Of a stretch of DNA of 44,141 bases, positions 1-9,624 are shown piece after piece. A model generated the notes under the pieces. That model ran no database searches. It saw only the letters and a list, made by a program, of their open reading frames with translations, and was not told where the DNA came from. The DNA comes from Chloroflexota bacterium (GTDB lineage Bacteria; Chloroflexota; Limnocylindria; Limnocylindrales; CSP1-4). The position numbers and the translations under genes are program-made. Numbering within the stretch: position 1 is the first letter of the stretch; every line of letters begins with the position of its first letter. The stretch covers positions 1-44,141 of the forward strand of contig CAKKPP010000033.1 in the NCBI GenBank assembly GCA_919901745.1. The letters are read 5' to 3'.

Positions 1-2
1 GC

Positions 3-98
3 TTCGACGAGATCCACCTGCACAACGTGGGCCGCAACCAGGCCGAGTTCATCGATGTCTTCGGTCGCGAGGTCCTGCCGGAGCTCCGGCTGGGCTGA
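3..98 (+). CDS. LLM-class (probably F420-dependent) oxidoreductase, C-terminal end only
   Basis: The last 31 codons of a gene that enters from the left edge are visible, ending in TGA at 96-98. The peptide runs FDEIHLHNVGRN and then a FIDVFGREVLP stretch. This pattern (a Gly-Phe-Asp strand, an H-x-V-G-x-N/D-Q turn, then a final helix ending in VLP) is typical of the C-terminus of F420-dependent luciferase-like oxidoreductases of the G6PDH/TIGR03557 type. These are TIM-barrel enzymes using coenzyme F420 as hydride carrier. With so little sequence the substrate cannot be told, and a flavin-dependent luciferase-like protein is an alternative. Confidence 0.55.
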   Translation, partial: FDEIHLHNVGRNQAEFIDVFGREVLPELRLG

Positions 99-136
99 GC
101 CGGGCGCCGGACGGTCGTCGGGCATGACTCCCTCCG

Positions 137-778
137 TCAGTCGGCGAGCAGCGCGCCCAGCTGCCCGAGCACGCGTGCCGTCGCGCCCCAGATCGCCAGG
201 CCGTCCACGGGATATGTCCCGTACCGCAGCGGGATCGAGCGGATCGTTCGATCCACGATTCGGATCGGCGCGCCGGGGACGAAATGGCGGAGCGGGGCCT
301 CGACGATCCGCGCCACTTCGTCCGGCGCCGGAACGAGCACGGGTCGCCGGTCGGCGATCGCCAGCACCGGCGTGACCTTGAAGCTCGACACCGGGATCCA
401 GAATCGTTCGAGCACCCCCACGATGCGCACGCCGGCGGCGACCGCGTCCAGGCCGACCTCCTCCGCCGCCTCGCGCAGCGCCGTCGCCACGATGTCGGCG
501 TCGTCCGGCTCGGCCTTGCCGCCGGGGAAGCTCACCTCGCCGGAGTGATGCCCTCCGCGGCGAGCTCGCTCGGTGAGGACGACGAGTGCCTCGCCGTCGT
601 CCCCGGGGACGATCAGGACGAGCACCGCCGCCGGCCGCGCATCGGCTTCGTCGGGCGTCTCCGGCCCGCGCCAGCCGAGGCCATCCAGGCGGACCGGCAT
701 GAGCTCGTCCGGGGGCGGCGGGAGGACGGGAGGCAGCCGCATCAGCCGATCGACGGCGTCGGCGTAGCGAACGATCAC
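137..778 (-). CDS. Nudix hydrolase, CoA pyrophosphatase (NudL) type
   Basis: A 213-residue Nudix hydrolase that probably cleaves coenzyme A or its derivatives into phosphopantetheine and 3',5'-ADP. The Nudix box runs from about residue 86 to 110, ending in REAAEEVGL with the metal-binding glutamates. Directly before it lies VLTERARRGGHHSGEVSFPG, which matches the extra motif (LLTxRS...HxGxVxFPGG) specific to the NudL subfamily. Length is normal for the family (190-220). It is the last gene of the minus-strand heat-shock operon, 44 bases after clpB, so it may be cotranscribed with it. The substrate is inferred from family motifs only. Confidence 0.85.
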   Translation of the reverse strand: MIVRYADAVDRLMRLPPVLPPPPDELMPVRLDGLGWRGPETPDEADARPAAVLVLIVPGDDGEALVVLTERARRGGHHSGEVSFPGGKAEPDDADIVATALREAAEEVGLDAVAAGVRIVGVLERFWIPVSSFKVTPVLAIADRRPVLVPAPDEVARIVEAPLRHFVPGAPIRIVDRTIRSIPLRYGTYPVDGLAIWGATARVLGQLGALLAD

Positions 779-822
779 GTGCTGAAGCGTGCCACGGATC
801 GGGCGCCGCGGCGAGAGGAGGG

Positions 823-3594
823 TCAGTTCACCAGGTCGTCGCCGTCGCGCTTGCGCGGTTCGGCATCGGGCAGGTCGAATGCACTCTTGCGGTGGTCGCC
901 GGCTCCGGAATCAGCGCCTGCACCGACCCCCTGCCGCTCGTGCGCGCCCTCGCCGCGCGCATCGCGGCGGTCCGAGGCCTCGCTCACCACGGTCGCGCCC
1001 TCGGTCGTGAAGAGCAACGTGCCACCCACGGGATCCGCGTCGCCCATCACGTGATCGCCGGCACGGAAGTGGCCCGCGACGAGCGCCCGCGCGAACGGGT
1101 TCTCCACCAGGCGCTGGATTGTCCGCTTGAGCGGCCGCGCTCCGTAGGCCGGATCCGTGCCCTCGCGCAGGATGAGTGCGCGCGCCGCCGGGGTGAGCGT
1201 CAGGGTGAAGTCCTGGGCCGCCAGTCGTCGACCGAGGTCCTCAAGCAGCAGCCCGACGATCGCCTCCAGATCGGCGTCGGTCAGCGCATGGAACACGATG
1301 ATCTCGTCGACCCGGTTGAGGAACTCGGGGCGGAACTGCGCACGGAGGGACTCGGTGACCTGGCGCTTCATCGCCCCGTACGCGTCCGGGTCGCCGCTCC
1401 GGTCGGCCGAGGCGGCAATCACCGATGAGCCGACGTTGCTGGTCATGATCACGACCGTGTTCTTGAAGTCAACCGTCCGGCCCTGGCCGTCCGTCAGCCG
1501 GCCGTCGTCGAGGACCTGGAGGAGGACGTTGAACACGTCGGGGTGCGCCTTCTCGATCTCGTCGAGCAGGATGACCTGGTACGGCCGCCGCCGGACGGCC
1601 TCGGTCAGCTGCCCGCCCTCGTCGTAGCCGACATAGCCGGGGGGCGCTCCCACGAGGCGTGACACGGAGAACTTCTCCATGTACTCGCTCATGTCGATCC
1701 GGACCATGGCCGCGTCGTCGTCGAACAGGAAGTTGGCGAGCGCCCGCGCGAGTTCGGTCTTGCCCACCCCGGTGGGACCCAGGAACAGGAAGGATCCGAT
1801 GGGACGGCGCGGATCCTTGAGCCCGGCCCGAGCCCGTCGGACCGCGTCCGACACGGCCTCGACCGCCTCGTCCTGGCCGACGACCCGCTCGTGCAGGCGC
1901 TCCTCCATGTGGACCAGCTTGGCCGTCTCGCCTTCCATGAGCTTCGACACGGGGATCCCGGTCCAGGACCCGACGATCTCGGCGATGTCGTCGGAGGTGA
2001 CCTCCTCCTTGAGCAGCGATCCGGGGCCCTGGAGCGTCTCGAGGGTGGCTTCCTGTTCGGCAAGGCGATCAGTCAGCTCCTTGTGGGTCCCGTACTTCAG
2101 CTGCGCGGCCGTCGCGTAGTCGGTCTCGCGTTCGGCCTGTTCGATCCGCGTCGCGAGCGATTCCAGCTCCGAGCGGGTAGCGCCGATCGCCGCGATGGCC
2201 GTCTTCTCGGCCTCCCAGCGTTGCTTCATCCCGCCGGCTTCTTCGGCCAGCTCGCCGAGATCCTTCTCGAGGGCTTCCAGACGCGCCTTCGAGGCATCGT
2301 CGGATTCCTTGCGCAGCGCCTCGCGCTCGATCTCCAGCTGGATTCTTCGACGCTCGAGCTCGTCGAGTTCGATCGGCATCGAGTCGATCTCCATCCGCAG
2401 CCGGCTGGCCGACTCGTCGACGAGGTCGATCGCCTTGTCGGGCAGGAACCGTTCGGTGATATAGCGGTCCGAGAGGGTCGCCGCCGCAACGAGCGCAGAG
2501 TCCGTGATCCGGACCCCGTGATGGACCTCGTAGCGCTCGCGCAGACCGCGCAGGATCGAGATCGTCTCCTCGACCGTCGGCTGATCGACGAGCACCGGCT
2601 GGAATCGCCGCTCCAGGGCCGCGTCCTTCTCGATGTGCTTGCGGTACTCGTCGAGGGTCGTCGCGCCGATCGTGTGCAGCTCGCCGCGGGCGAGCATCGG
2701 CTTCAGGAGGTTCGACGCGTCCATCGCACCCTCGGCGGCGCCCGCGCCGACGACCGTGTGGAGTTCGTCGATGAACAGGACGACGCGCCCCTCGGCGTCC
2801 TTGATCTCCTTGAGGACGGCCTTGAGGCGCTCCTCGAACTCGCCGCGGAACTTCGCGCCGGCAATGAGCGCGCCCAGGTCGAGGGACACCACCCGCTTGT
2901 CCTTGAGCGTCTCGGGCACGTCACCGCGCACGATCCGCTGGGCGAGCCCCTCGGCGATGGCCGTCTTGCCGACCCCGGGCTCGCCGATGAGGACGGGGTT
3001 GTTCTTCGTGCGGCGTGACAGGACCTGGATGACCCGGCGGATCTCCTCATCGCGCCCGATGACCGGATCGAGCTTGCCGGCGCGGGCCTCGGCCGTCAGG
3101 TCGCGGCCGTACTTCTCGAGCGCGGCGTATGTTCCCTCGGGGTTGGGCGAGGTCACGCGTTGCCCACCGCGGACGCTCTGGAGCGCCGCGAGGATCGCCT
3201 CGCGCCCCGCACCGTGGGTGTCGAGCAGCCGGCGTCCCTCGCCGCCGGCCTCGACGACACCCAGCAGCAGGTGCTCCGTGGAGGTGTATTCGTCGCCCAG
3301 CCGGCGCGCCTCGTCGGCGGCATGGTCCAGGACCCGCTTGGCTCGCGGGTCGAGGCCCATCGATCCGCCCTGCTGGCGGGCGCGCTTGGCGAGGATCGCC
3401 GCCAGCTCTCCGCGGAACGCCGGCAGGTCGACCCCGAGGCGCCGCAGCGTCTCGGAGGGTACGGAGTCGTCGGGCTCGACGAGGGCGGAGAGGAGATGCT
3501 CGGCATCGAGGACCGGGCTCTCGAGACGCTGGGCGAGACCCTGGGCGGCAACGATCGCCTCCTGCGCCTTCTGGGTGAATCGGTCGAGGTTCAT
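823..3594 (-). CDS. clpB: ATP-dependent chaperone ClpB
   Basis: A 923-residue Hsp100 disaggregase that pulls polypeptides out of aggregates together with DnaK/DnaJ. It has a double Clp N domain (about 1-145), a first AAA+ module with Walker A GEPGVGKT at 204-211 and Walker B LFIDELH, a coiled-coil middle domain (about 400-530, rich in E/R/L), a second AAA+ module with [11 protein letters not shown] near 610, and the Clp C-terminal small domain. The middle domain marks it as ClpB rather than ClpA or ClpC. It is about 60 residues longer than usual because of a charged, Gly/Asp-rich C-terminal tail. A GGAG lies about 10 bases before the ATG. It sits downstream of lon and the J-protein gene in the HspR operon. 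Confidence 0.97.
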   Translation of the reverse strand: MNLDRFTQKAQEAIVAAQGLAQRLESPVLDAEHLLSALVEPDDSVPSETLRRLGVDLPAFRGELAAILAKRARQQGGSMGLDPRAKRVLDHAADEARRLGDEYTSTEHLLLGVVEAGGEGRRLLDTHGAGREAILAALQSVRGGQRVTSPNPEGTYAALEKYGRDLTAEARAGKLDPVIGRDEEIRRVIQVLSRRTKNNPVLIGEPGVGKTAIAEGLAQRIVRGDVPETLKDKRVVSLDLGALIAGAKFRGEFEERLKAVLKEIKDAEGRVVLFIDELHTVVGAGAAEGAMDASNLLKPMLARGELHTIGATTLDEYRKHIEKDAALERRFQPVLVDQPTVEETISILRGLRERYEVHHGVRITDSALVAAATLSDRYITERFLPDKAIDLVDESASRLRMEIDSMPIELDELERRRIQLEIEREALRKESDDASKARLEALEKDLGELAEEAGGMKQRWEAEKTAIAAIGATRSELESLATRIEQAERETDYATAAQLKYGTHKELTDRLAEQEATLETLQGPGSLLKEEVTSDDIAEIVGSWTGIPVSKLMEGETAKLVHMEERLHERVVGQDEAVEAVSDAVRRARAGLKDPRRPIGSFLFLGPTGVGKTELARALANFLFDDDAAMVRIDMSEYMEKFSVSRLVGAPPGYVGYDEGGQLTEAVRRRPYQVILLDEIEKAHPDVFNVLLQVLDDGRLTDGQGRTVDFKNTVVIMTSNVGSSVIAASADRSGDPDAYGAMKRQVTESLRAQFRPEFLNRVDEIIVFHALTDADLEAIVGLLLEDLGRRLAAQDFTLTLTPAARALILREGTDPAYGARPLKRTIQRLVENPFARALVAGHFRAGDHVMGDADPVGGTLLFTTEGATVVSEASDRRDARGEGAHERQGVGAGADSGAGDHRKSAFDLPDAEPRKRDGDDLVN

Positions 3595-3622
3595 TGGTTC
3601 GGATCTCCGGGTGCCGGCGCCG

Positions 3623-4615
3623 TCAGCCGGCGCGTGGATCGGGTTGGTCGACGAGGTCGAGGAAGCGGGTCGCGGCGGTCCGCGCGTCCCCGTCGAGGGC
3701 CGGCGGGAGGACGACCTTGACCCGAACGTAGAGGTCGCCGGACCCGGTCGCGTTGAAGCGGGGCATTCCCTGGCCGGTCAAGCGGAAGGTGCGTCCCGAT
3801 TGCGTCGCCGGCGGGACGGTCAGCAGGACACGGCCCTTCAGGGTCGCCACGGGAACGTCCCCGCCGAGCAGCGCCTCGCGCAGCGTGATCGGAACCTCGC
3901 GCTCAAGGTCCGGCCCCCGTCGCGTGAAGATCGGGTGCGGCCGCACGCGGATGGCGACCACGAGATCGCGCCCGGCGCCGGCCTTGCCCGAGAGCTTGAT
4001 CCGTGAACCGCTGTCCGCGCCGCGCGGGATCGTGACCTCGAGGCGCTTGCCGCCGATCTCGACCAGGCGGGTCGTGCCGTGGAACGCTTCCTCGAGGGTC
4101 AGTTCGGCGGTCGCCTCCATCGAGCCACGCGTCGCGCTCCCGGCTCCTCCCGACCCACCGATCGAGCCGAGGATGTCCTCGTAGCTCTGGCCGCCGCTCG
4201 CGGAGGCTGGCCCACCGCCGCGTCGTGCAGGGCCCTCGGCCCCGGCACCGAACATCATCCGGAAGAAGTCGCTGAACCCGGAGGCGTCGCCATCGGACCG
4301 GAATTCGTAGCGGACGTGGCCGCCTCGTGCCCCGCCGCCGGCGAACGGTCCGCCCGCGCCGGACGGGGCGCCGCTCCCCGCCGAAGCGTACTTGTCCCAG
4401 TCCTTGCCGAGCGTGTCGTAGCGCTTGCGTTTGTCGGGGTCGGTCAGGACAGCCTGGGCTTCATTGATCGCCTTGAAGCGCGACTCGGCGCCGGCGTCGC
4501 CGGGCCGAGCGTCGGGGTGGTTCACACGAGCGAGTTTCCGATAGGCCTTCTTGATTTCTGCGGGCGTGGCCGAGCGCTGGACACCCAGGGTCTTGTAGTA
4601 GTCCTGGAACTCCAT
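3623..4615 (-). CDS. cbpA: DnaJ-type co-chaperone (CbpA-like, no zinc finger)
   Basis: A 330-residue J-domain protein that stimulates DnaK ATPase activity and hands over substrates. The J domain is residues 1-72 with the HPD triad at 33-35. A long Gly/Ser-rich linker (about 75-160) follows, then the two-lobed C-terminal substrate-binding domain and a dimerisation end. The protein has no cysteine at all, so the CxxCxGxG zinc repeats of classical DnaJ are absent, making it a type II (CbpA-like) J protein. It lies between lon and clpB with gaps of 32 and 28 bases. No dnaK or grpE is in the window, so its partner is encoded elsewhere. Confidence 0.93.
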   Translation of the reverse strand: MEFQDYYKTLGVQRSATPAEIKKAYRKLARVNHPDARPGDAGAESRFKAINEAQAVLTDPDKRKRYDTLGKDWDKYASAGSGAPSGAGGPFAGGGARGGHVRYEFRSDGDASGFSDFFRMMFGAGAEGPARRGGGPASASGGQSYEDILGSIGGSGGAGSATRGSMEATAELTLEEAFHGTTRLVEIGGKRLEVTIPRGADSGSRIKLSGKAGAGRDLVVAIRVRPHPIFTRRGPDLEREVPITLREALLGGDVPVATLKGRVLLTVPPATQSGRTFRLTGQGMPRFNATGSGDLYVRVKVVLPPALDGDARTAATRFLDLVDQPDPRAG

Positions 4616-4647
4616 CGCTCGAACCTGCCTGCCCCGTCACGCCCCGG

Positions 4648-7134
4648 TCAGCGACCCCGGACCACGACCGGGGGCTGATCGGTGGGCGGGTATCCGGGCC
4701 GGGTCACGCGGGCCGGCGCGGACGAACTCTCGTCCCTTGGCTTGGGCTTGGGCTCAACGGGCGTGGTCGGCAGCGGCCGCGGCTTGCGTCGCAGCGCGGC
4801 TTCGAGGACCTGGTCCATCGAGTCGACGAGAACGAGCTTGATCGACTTGCGGATCTCCTCGGGGATATCTCGCAGGTCCTTCTCGTTCTTCCTGGGCAGG
4901 ATGACCATGCCGGCGCCCGACAGGTGCGCCGCCAGGATCTTCGACTTGAGTCCGCCGATCGGCAGGACGCGGCCGCGCAGCGTGATCTCCCCGGTCATCG
5001 CCACGTCCTTGCGAACGGGGATCCCGGTGAGCGCCGAGACGATCGCGGTGGCCATGGTCACCCCGGCCGACGGGCCGTCCTTGGGGATGGCTCCCGCCGG
5101 CACGTGGATGTGCAGCGTGTGCTTCTCGAAGACCTCTCGCTCGATGCCCAGTTCAGCGGCGTGCGCCCGCGTCCAGGACAGACCCGCGCGAGCCGACTCG
5201 CGCATGACCTCGCCGAGCTGACCGGTGAGGATGAAGTCTTCCTTGCCCTCCATCTTGGTGACCTCGACCGCGACGATGTCGCCGCCGACCTCGGTGACGA
5301 CGAGGCCGGTGGCTGCGCCGGTCTGGTCCTCGGCCTCCAGCTCGCCGTATTCGAAGCGCGGCGGACCGAGGTACTGGACGAGCTTCTTGATGTCGACGAC
5401 CGTCCGCCGCTTCCGTCCCTCCGCCACCGTGCGCGCGACCTTGCGCATCACATTGGCGATCTCGCGCTCGAGATTTCGAACGCCTGCCTCGTGGGTGTAG
5501 GCCTGGACCAGCTCGACCATCGCCTCTTCGGTGATCTCGATGTGCTTGGGCCGCAGGCCGTGATTGCCCATCTGCTTCGGCACGAGGAAGCGCTTCCCGA
5601 TCTCGATCTTCTCCCGCTGCGTGTAGCCGGGCACCTGGACCACCTCCATCCGGTCGCGCAGGGCAGCCGGGATCGGGTCCATGAGGTTGCCGGTCGCGAT
5701 GAACATCACCCTGGACAGGTCGAACGGCACCTCGAGGTAGTTGTCCTGGAAGGTGTTGTTCTGTTCCGGGTCGAGCACCTCGAGGAGGGCCGAGCTCGGA
5801 TCGCCCCGGAAGTCCATCCCGATCTTGTCGATCTCGTCGAGCATGAACACCGGGTTGTTGGTTCCCGCCGTCTTGATGTTCTGGATGATCCGACCGGGCA
5901 GGGCCCCGATGTAGGTCCTGCGGTGCCCGCGGATCTCCGCCTCGTCGTGGATGCCGCCGAGGCTCATCCGGACGAATTTGCGGCCCATCGCCCGGGCCAC
6001 GCTCTTGCCGAGCGAGGTCTTGCCGACACCGGGCGGGCCGATCAGGGCCAGGATGGGGCTGCGGATCGTGTCGGCCAGGGAGCGCACGGCCAGGTACTCG
6101 AGGATGCGTTCCTTGATCTTGTCGAGGCCGTAGTGGTCCTCCTCGAGGATCCGAGCGGCCTCCTTGATGTCGAGGAGATCCTCGGTCGACGTGTTCCAGG
6201 GCAGGCCCACGAGCCAGTCGACGTAGGTCCGGATCACGCCAACCTCCGGGGAGGCGGAAGGGATCCGGCTCATCCGATCGACTTCCTTCAGGGCGCGCGC
6301 CTTGATCTCTTCCGGCATCCCGGCGGCTTCGACTTTTTCGCGCAGCTCGTTGATTTCGGCCTGCTGCGGGTCGTCCTCGCCGAGCTCGCGCTGGATCGCC
6401 TTCAACTGCTCGCGCAGGATGTACTCGCGCTGAGTCTTGTCCATCTCGGACTTGACCTCGGACTGGATCTTGCCCTTGAGCTCCAGGATCTCGATCTGGC
6501 GGGCGAGGAATCCACTGACCAGCTCCAGGCGAGCGACGACATCGATCGTCTCGAGCAGTTCCTGGCGCTGCTCCGTGGTCATGTCCGGGCTGTACGCGAC
6601 CATGTCGGCGAGCAGGCCGGGCTCGCTGATGTTGCGAGCGGCGACGGCGGCCTCGGGCGGCACCGGTGCGCCGCTGGCCACGTATTGCTCCATCTGGCCC
6701 TGGACGGTGCGCATCAGCGCCTCGACCTTGACACCGCCGCCCTTGGCGTCCGGGATGTCCTCGACGGTCGCGAGGATGTACGGCGAGGCGTCCTTGAACC
6801 CGTGCACGCGGATGCGGCCCTGACCCTGGACGATGGCCCGCACCGTCCCATCCTGGAGCTGGACGACCTGGGCGATCTTGGCCAGGGTACCGATCTCGTA
6901 CAGCTCGGAGGGATCGACGATCTCCTCCTGCTCGGCCTGGCGCTGCGTGACGAGCGCGATCGGACCGCCCGAGGCGACTGCCGCGTTGAGCGCGTTGACG
7001 CTCTTCTCTCGACCGACCTGCAGCGGGACGATCATCTCGGGGAAGATCACGGTCTCGCGCAGGGCGACGAGCGGCAGCTCGCGAGGGCCGGTGGCCGTGG
7101 TCTTGTCGCCGGTCTTGGAGGTGCGCTTCGCCAT
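4648..7134 (-). CDS. lon: Lon protease (endopeptidase La)
   Basis: An 828-residue cytoplasmic ATP-dependent serine protease that degrades misfolded and regulatory proteins. The N-terminal LON substrate domain covers about 17-215, followed by a helical linker. The AAA+ module has Walker A GPPGVGKT at 366-373 and [10 protein letters not shown] as Walker B. The protease domain has the Ser-Lys dyad: Ser689 in PKDGPSAGV and Lys732 in GGLKSK, spaced exactly as in E. coli Lon. A longer in-frame start exists at 7203, but the ATG at 7134 follows an AGGAG six bases upstream and gives a normal N-terminus, so I chose it. The tail after about 765 is Pro/Lys-rich and variable. In Streptomyces lon belongs to the HspR regulon, which fits the upstream hspR here. 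Confidence 0.97.
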   Translation of the reverse strand: MAKRTSKTGDKTTATGPRELPLVALRETVIFPEMIVPLQVGREKSVNALNAAVASGGPIALVTQRQAEQEEIVDPSELYEIGTLAKIAQVVQLQDGTVRAIVQGQGRIRVHGFKDASPYILATVEDIPDAKGGGVKVEALMRTVQGQMEQYVASGAPVPPEAAVAARNISEPGLLADMVAYSPDMTTEQRQELLETIDVVARLELVSGFLARQIEILELKGKIQSEVKSEMDKTQREYILREQLKAIQRELGEDDPQQAEINELREKVEAAGMPEEIKARALKEVDRMSRIPSASPEVGVIRTYVDWLVGLPWNTSTEDLLDIKEAARILEEDHYGLDKIKERILEYLAVRSLADTIRSPILALIGPPGVGKTSLGKSVARAMGRKFVRMSLGGIHDEAEIRGHRRTYIGALPGRIIQNIKTAGTNNPVFMLDEIDKIGMDFRGDPSSALLEVLDPEQNNTFQDNYLEVPFDLSRVMFIATGNLMDPIPAALRDRMEVVQVPGYTQREKIEIGKRFLVPKQMGNHGLRPKHIEITEEAMVELVQAYTHEAGVRNLEREIANVMRKVARTVAEGRKRRTVVDIKKLVQYLGPPRFEYGELEAEDQTGAATGLVVTEVGGDIVAVEVTKMEGKEDFILTGQLGEVMRESARAGLSWTRAHAAELGIEREVFEKHTLHIHVPAGAIPKDGPSAGVTMATAIVSALTGIPVRKDVAMTGEITLRGRVLPIGGLKSKILAAHLSGAGMVILPRKNEKDLRDIPEEIRKSIKLVLVDSMDQVLEAALRRKPRPLPTTPVEPKPKPRDESSSAPARVTRPGYPPTDQPPVVVRGR

Positions 7135-7222
7135 CGGGGTCTCCTGTATTGGGGCCGCAATCGGATCTGTGCGTCGCGGCCGCCGGCCGCGCTGCGTGGT
7201 CATCGCTTCATCCGCGGTTGTT

Positions 7223-7678
7223 TCAACCGCGAGTACCGGTCGTCGCTGCCTCGGCCGAGGCCGGCGCTCGTTCGGCCGTCGACTTCGGATTGCCCTCGTC
7301 GTAGAGCCGTTCGAGGATTCGGGTCCCGAGTCGAGACTCCAGCTCGAACAGGATCCGGACCCCGGCGAGGTTCACGCCCAGGTTCTGGGTCAGATGACGG
7401 ATCCAGAGAACCCGCCGGACGTCATTCTCGCTATACAGGCGGATGTTGGTGGGTGTCCGGGCCGGACAGACGAGGCCCTCGTCCTCGTAGATCCGCAATG
7501 TGCGCGGATGCACGCTGACGATACTCGCCGCAACGCTGATGACGTAGACGGGTCGCGTCGGGTCTCGGTCTGGCCGGCCGGTGGTCACGCGATCAGGACT
7601 CGTTGCGGTCGGACGCCTGCGCGCGAAAGCAGCTCGCCGAAGGGCGAGGGACGGCGCACGATCGTCATCACGTGGCAT
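7223..7678 (-). CDS. hspR: Heat-shock repressor HspR (MerR family)
   Basis: A transcriptional repressor of chaperone and protease genes that usually works with DnaK as co-repressor. The MerR DNA-binding domain starts at PVYVISVAASIVSVHPRTLR and continues through the helix-turn-helix and wing (IYEDEGLV, then TPTNIRLYSENDV), the hallmark of HspR. A leucine-rich dimerisation helix follows. Family members usually begin about 10 residues before the VYVIS strand, so the true start may be the GTG at about 7588 instead of the ATG at 7678. Neither has a convincing ribosome site. It is the first gene of the lon-cbpA-clpB operon and faces a HAIR-type operator at 7759-7779, so autoregulation is likely. 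Confidence 0.88.
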   Translation of the reverse strand: MPRDDDRAPSLALRRAAFARRRPTATSPDRVTTGRPDRDPTRPVYVISVAASIVSVHPRTLRIYEDEGLVCPARTPTNIRLYSENDVRRVLWIRHLTQNLGVNLAGVRILFELESRLGTRILERLYDEGNPKSTAERAPASAEAATTGTRG

Positions 7679-7748
7679 CTCCACTGTCTATTCAGGACGC
7701 GATTGAACTCGAAACGCCCACCAAGCCGCGACCGATGGGACCAGCAGC

Positions 7749-7778
7749 ATGCTAGAACCTTGACAATGTCATTGTCAA
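7749..7778 (-). promoter_or_regulatory. Predicted sigma-70-type promoter of the hspR-lon-cbpA-clpB operon
   Basis: Read on the minus strand there is a perfect TTGACA (-35, positions 7778-7773), an 18-base spacer and TAGCAT (-10, 7754-7749; four of six consensus bases). The predicted start of transcription is near 7742, about 65 bases before the hspR ATG. The -35 box is embedded in the palindromic operator, so repressor binding would directly block RNA polymerase. Confidence 0.65.
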
Positions 7779-7779
7779 G
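7759..7779. promoter_or_regulatory. HAIR-type HspR operator, perfect inverted repeat
   Basis: A 21-base perfect palindrome (10-base arms around one central base) of the form CTTGACA-N7-TGTCAAG. The HspR operator HAIR known from Streptomyces is CTTGAGT-N7-ACTCAAG, so both half-site spacing and ten of the fourteen defined bases agree. It overlaps the -35 box and spacer of the promoter that reads into hspR. The match to HAIR is seen directly; binding by this HspR is inferred. Confidence 0.8.
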
Positions 7780-7874
7780 ATAGTAGACGACTACGGTTTC
7801 TTGATTCTTATCGGATCACGCGTGGGTGGTGTTCGATACCAGCCATCGGCCGCCCAGCCGGCAAGCCCTCGCCG

Positions 7875-7894
7875 CGCCCCCGGCTCCAGGGGCG
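7875..7894 (-). terminator. Possible terminator hairpin after the TrkA-like gene
   Basis: Six-base GC-only arms (CGCCCC/GGGGCG) with an eight-base loop lie directly after the stop codon at 7898 on the minus strand, before the hspR promoter region. There is no T-tract, so intrinsic termination is uncertain. Confidence 0.3.
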
Positions 7895-7897
7895 TCC

Positions 7898-8563
7898 CTA
7901 GCTGCTGCTGCCGATCAGCTGCTCGTGGAGGAGCTCCTCGCACTCGGTTCGACCGATCGCGATCACCTTGTCCCCGGTCCGGAACACGTGGTCGGGACGA
8001 AGCGGCAGGGGATTCCCATCGCGAACGACCGCGAACAGGCTGCACCCCTCGGGGATCGTCAGGTCCCCGGGCGTTCGCCCGACCGCCGGCGAGTCCACCT
8101 GGAGATGCGCTTCGATAATCTCGAGTTCGCCGCCGCCAAGCGCGGCCAGATGGAGCAATTCGTGGACCGGGATGTCCTGTTCGATCGATCCGAGGACCAT
8201 CCTGGTCGGGCTGATGATCTCGTCGACGCCGAGGTGCCGGAAGAGCGCCTCGTTCCTCGGGTTATTGACACGCGCGATCGTCCTTCGAACGTCGAAGTGG
8301 TGCTTTGCCATCTGGCAGATGACGAGGTTGTCCTCGTCATCGCCGGTCACGGCCGTGACGATGTCGGCGCGATTGGCCCCGGCTTCACCGAGGTAGCGTC
8401 CTTCGCAGCCGTCGTGCGCGACGACGATCGATCCAAGCTCATCGGCGATCTGCTCGGCCCGGCCACGGTCCTTCTCCATCAGCACGACCTCGTGGCCGCT
8501 CTCGATCAGTTCCTTGGCCAGGTAGTACCCGACCTTGCCTCCGCCCACGACGAGCACGAACAT
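7898..8563 (-). CDS. TrkA-family K+ uptake regulator with RCK_N and RCK_C domains
   Basis: A 221-residue regulatory subunit of a potassium channel or transporter. Residues 1-125 form a Rossmann RCK_N (TrkA-N) domain opening with FVLVVGGGKVGYYLAKEL (GxGxxG nucleotide-binding loop) and an acidic residue at the end of strand 2 (MEKD). The rest is an RCK_C (TrkA-C) domain (VGRTPGDLTIPEG, then FRTGDKVIAIG). It starts two bases after the stop of the preceding TrkA-like gene, with AGGAGG seven bases before the ATG, so the two are coupled. No TrkH/TrkG/KtrB membrane subunit is in the window; the nearest K+ transporter is the KimA-like gene upstream in the same run. Confidence 0.88.
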   Translation of the reverse strand: MFVLVVGGGKVGYYLAKELIESGHEVVLMEKDRGRAEQIADELGSIVVAHDGCEGRYLGEAGANRADIVTAVTGDDEDNLVICQMAKHHFDVRRTIARVNNPRNEALFRHLGVDEIISPTRMVLGSIEQDIPVHELLHLAALGGGELEIIEAHLQVDSPAVGRTPGDLTIPEGCSLFAVVRDGNPLPLRPDHVFRTGDKVIAIGRTECEELLHEQLIGSSS

Positions 8564-8565
8564 GG

Positions 8566-9078
8566 TCAGGCCTCCTGGGGTGCGGCTGCGTCGGGAGGCA
8601 CCGGGGCATCGTCCGACGCGCGGTGGGCCCGCGCATGGTGGAGATCGCCCGGCGGCAGCACGGAGGGCATCCCGGACATCGGCAACCCGAGGAAACCGGC
8701 GATGGCATCGGCCATCAGGGTCGTCCGGCAGATCGTGGCCAGGCCGAGGTCGGCATAGGCCGCCGCGCGGACCGGGTCGTTGACCTTGGCGACGATGCGG
8801 CGGGCCCCGAGCTCCTCGGTGGCCAGCTGGGCCATGATCACGTTGCGGTTGTCGCCCTCGGTCAGCGCGAGGAACAGATCGGCATCCGCGGCGCCCGCTC
8901 GGCGCAGGACCCCTTCGTCCGTTCCGTCGCCGCGGACCGCGTTCCCCCCGAACGACGCCGGGAGCCGGTCGAACGCGGCCGTCGAGGTGTCGACCACGAT
9001 GACCTCGTGGCCTGCCCGATCGAGCGTGTCGGCGAGGACCGCGCCCACCCGGCCGCAGCCAACGATCACGGTTTTCAC
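8566..9078 (-). CDS. TrkA-N domain protein (short RCK subunit)
   Basis: A 170-residue protein starting KTVIVGCGRVGAVLADTL, a Rossmann RCK_N fold with the glycine-rich loop GCGRVG and VVD at the end of strand 2 for dinucleotide binding. It stops after a Pro/His/Ala-rich tail and has no RCK_C domain, unlike its downstream neighbour. The GTG start at 9078 is chosen because GAGGAGG lies just upstream and because it overlaps the uspA-like stop as GTGA. CglK/CeoC-type split TrkA pairs are known in other bacteria, and this pair probably forms a mixed regulatory ring. Confidence 0.86.
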   Translation of the reverse strand: MKTVIVGCGRVGAVLADTLDRAGHEVIVVDTSTAAFDRLPASFGGNAVRGDGTDEGVLRRAGAADADLFLALTEGDNRNVIMAQLATEELGARRIVAKVNDPVRAAAYADLGLATICRTTLMADAIAGFLGLPMSGMPSVLPPGDLHHARAHRASDDAPVPPDAAAPQEA

Positions 9079-9533
9079 GATGCCTCCTCGGGAATCGGTT
9101 CGCGCACGACCCACACGGCACATGGGGCGTTTTTCAGGACGTAGGGAATGGTCCGGCCGATGGCGAAGTCGCCGCCGAAGCGCATGCGATAGGCCAGGCC
9201 CAGCACGAGCAGGTCGGCCTCCCGTTCGATCGCCTCGTCGACGATCGCGGCCCCGACGTCGCGCGCCTGGAGCAGGATCGCATCGAGCGCCGCGCCCTGC
9301 CCCTCGGCGACCTCCTCGGCCCGATCGAGGATGCGTTGGGCGACCTCGGATCGGCCAGCGATGTCGGCGTCGAGTGGCTGCGACCAGTCCACCTCGACGA
9401 CATGGACGCCCACGAGCTCGGCCTTCGAGGCCTGGGCGAGCTGACTCACGATGCGGACGATCCGGTCGTTGCCGGGATGGCCGCTCAGGGCGATCACGGC
9501 ACGCCGAAAGGGAGGGACTCTGGCCTCGGACAC
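9075..9533 (-). CDS. Universal stress protein, UspA family
   Basis: A 152-residue single Usp domain protein. It opens with RRAVIALSGHPGND (strand 1 of the Usp fold) and ends with LVLGLAYRMRFGGDFAIGRT and APCAVWVV, where the Gly-rich segment corresponds to the ATP-binding G-x2-G-x9-G-S/T signature in a slightly altered form. It overlaps the TrkA-N gene by four bases (GTGA) and follows the KimA-like gene by about 90 bases. Several K+ transporters carry or neighbour Usp domains that bind ATP or c-di-AMP, so a role in K+ transport control is an inference from position. Confidence 0.85.
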   Translation of the reverse strand: MSEARVPPFRRAVIALSGHPGNDRIVRIVSQLAQASKAELVGVHVVEVDWSQPLDADIAGRSEVAQRILDRAEEVAEGQGAALDAILLQARDVGAAIVDEAIEREADLLVLGLAYRMRFGGDFAIGRTIPYVLKNAPCAVWVVREPIPEEAS

Positions 9534-9624
9534 GGATGCCTCAGGTTGGGGACGAACCGCTCCTGGCGGCTCGTCGCGCTCTCCGACAATGCGCCGGTCA
9601 CGATACCACCGCGGAACCGCCCAG

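Noticed and set aside
4924-7518. Long plus-strand open frame opposite lon
   Set aside because: It is the antisense shadow of a strongly conserved lon; very high GC gives long open frames on the opposite strand. The same holds for the long frames opposite clpB, the K+ symporter and the thioesterase/kinase genes.
7759-7779. CIRCE element for HrcA in the heat-shock promoter
   Set aside because: CIRCE is TTAGCACTC-N9-GAGTGCTAA; the palindrome here has different half-sites and matches the HAIR type.
7760-7790. A second, plus-strand promoter from the TTGACA half-site of the palindrome
   Set aside because: No acceptable -10 at 16-18 bases and no plus-strand gene downstream.
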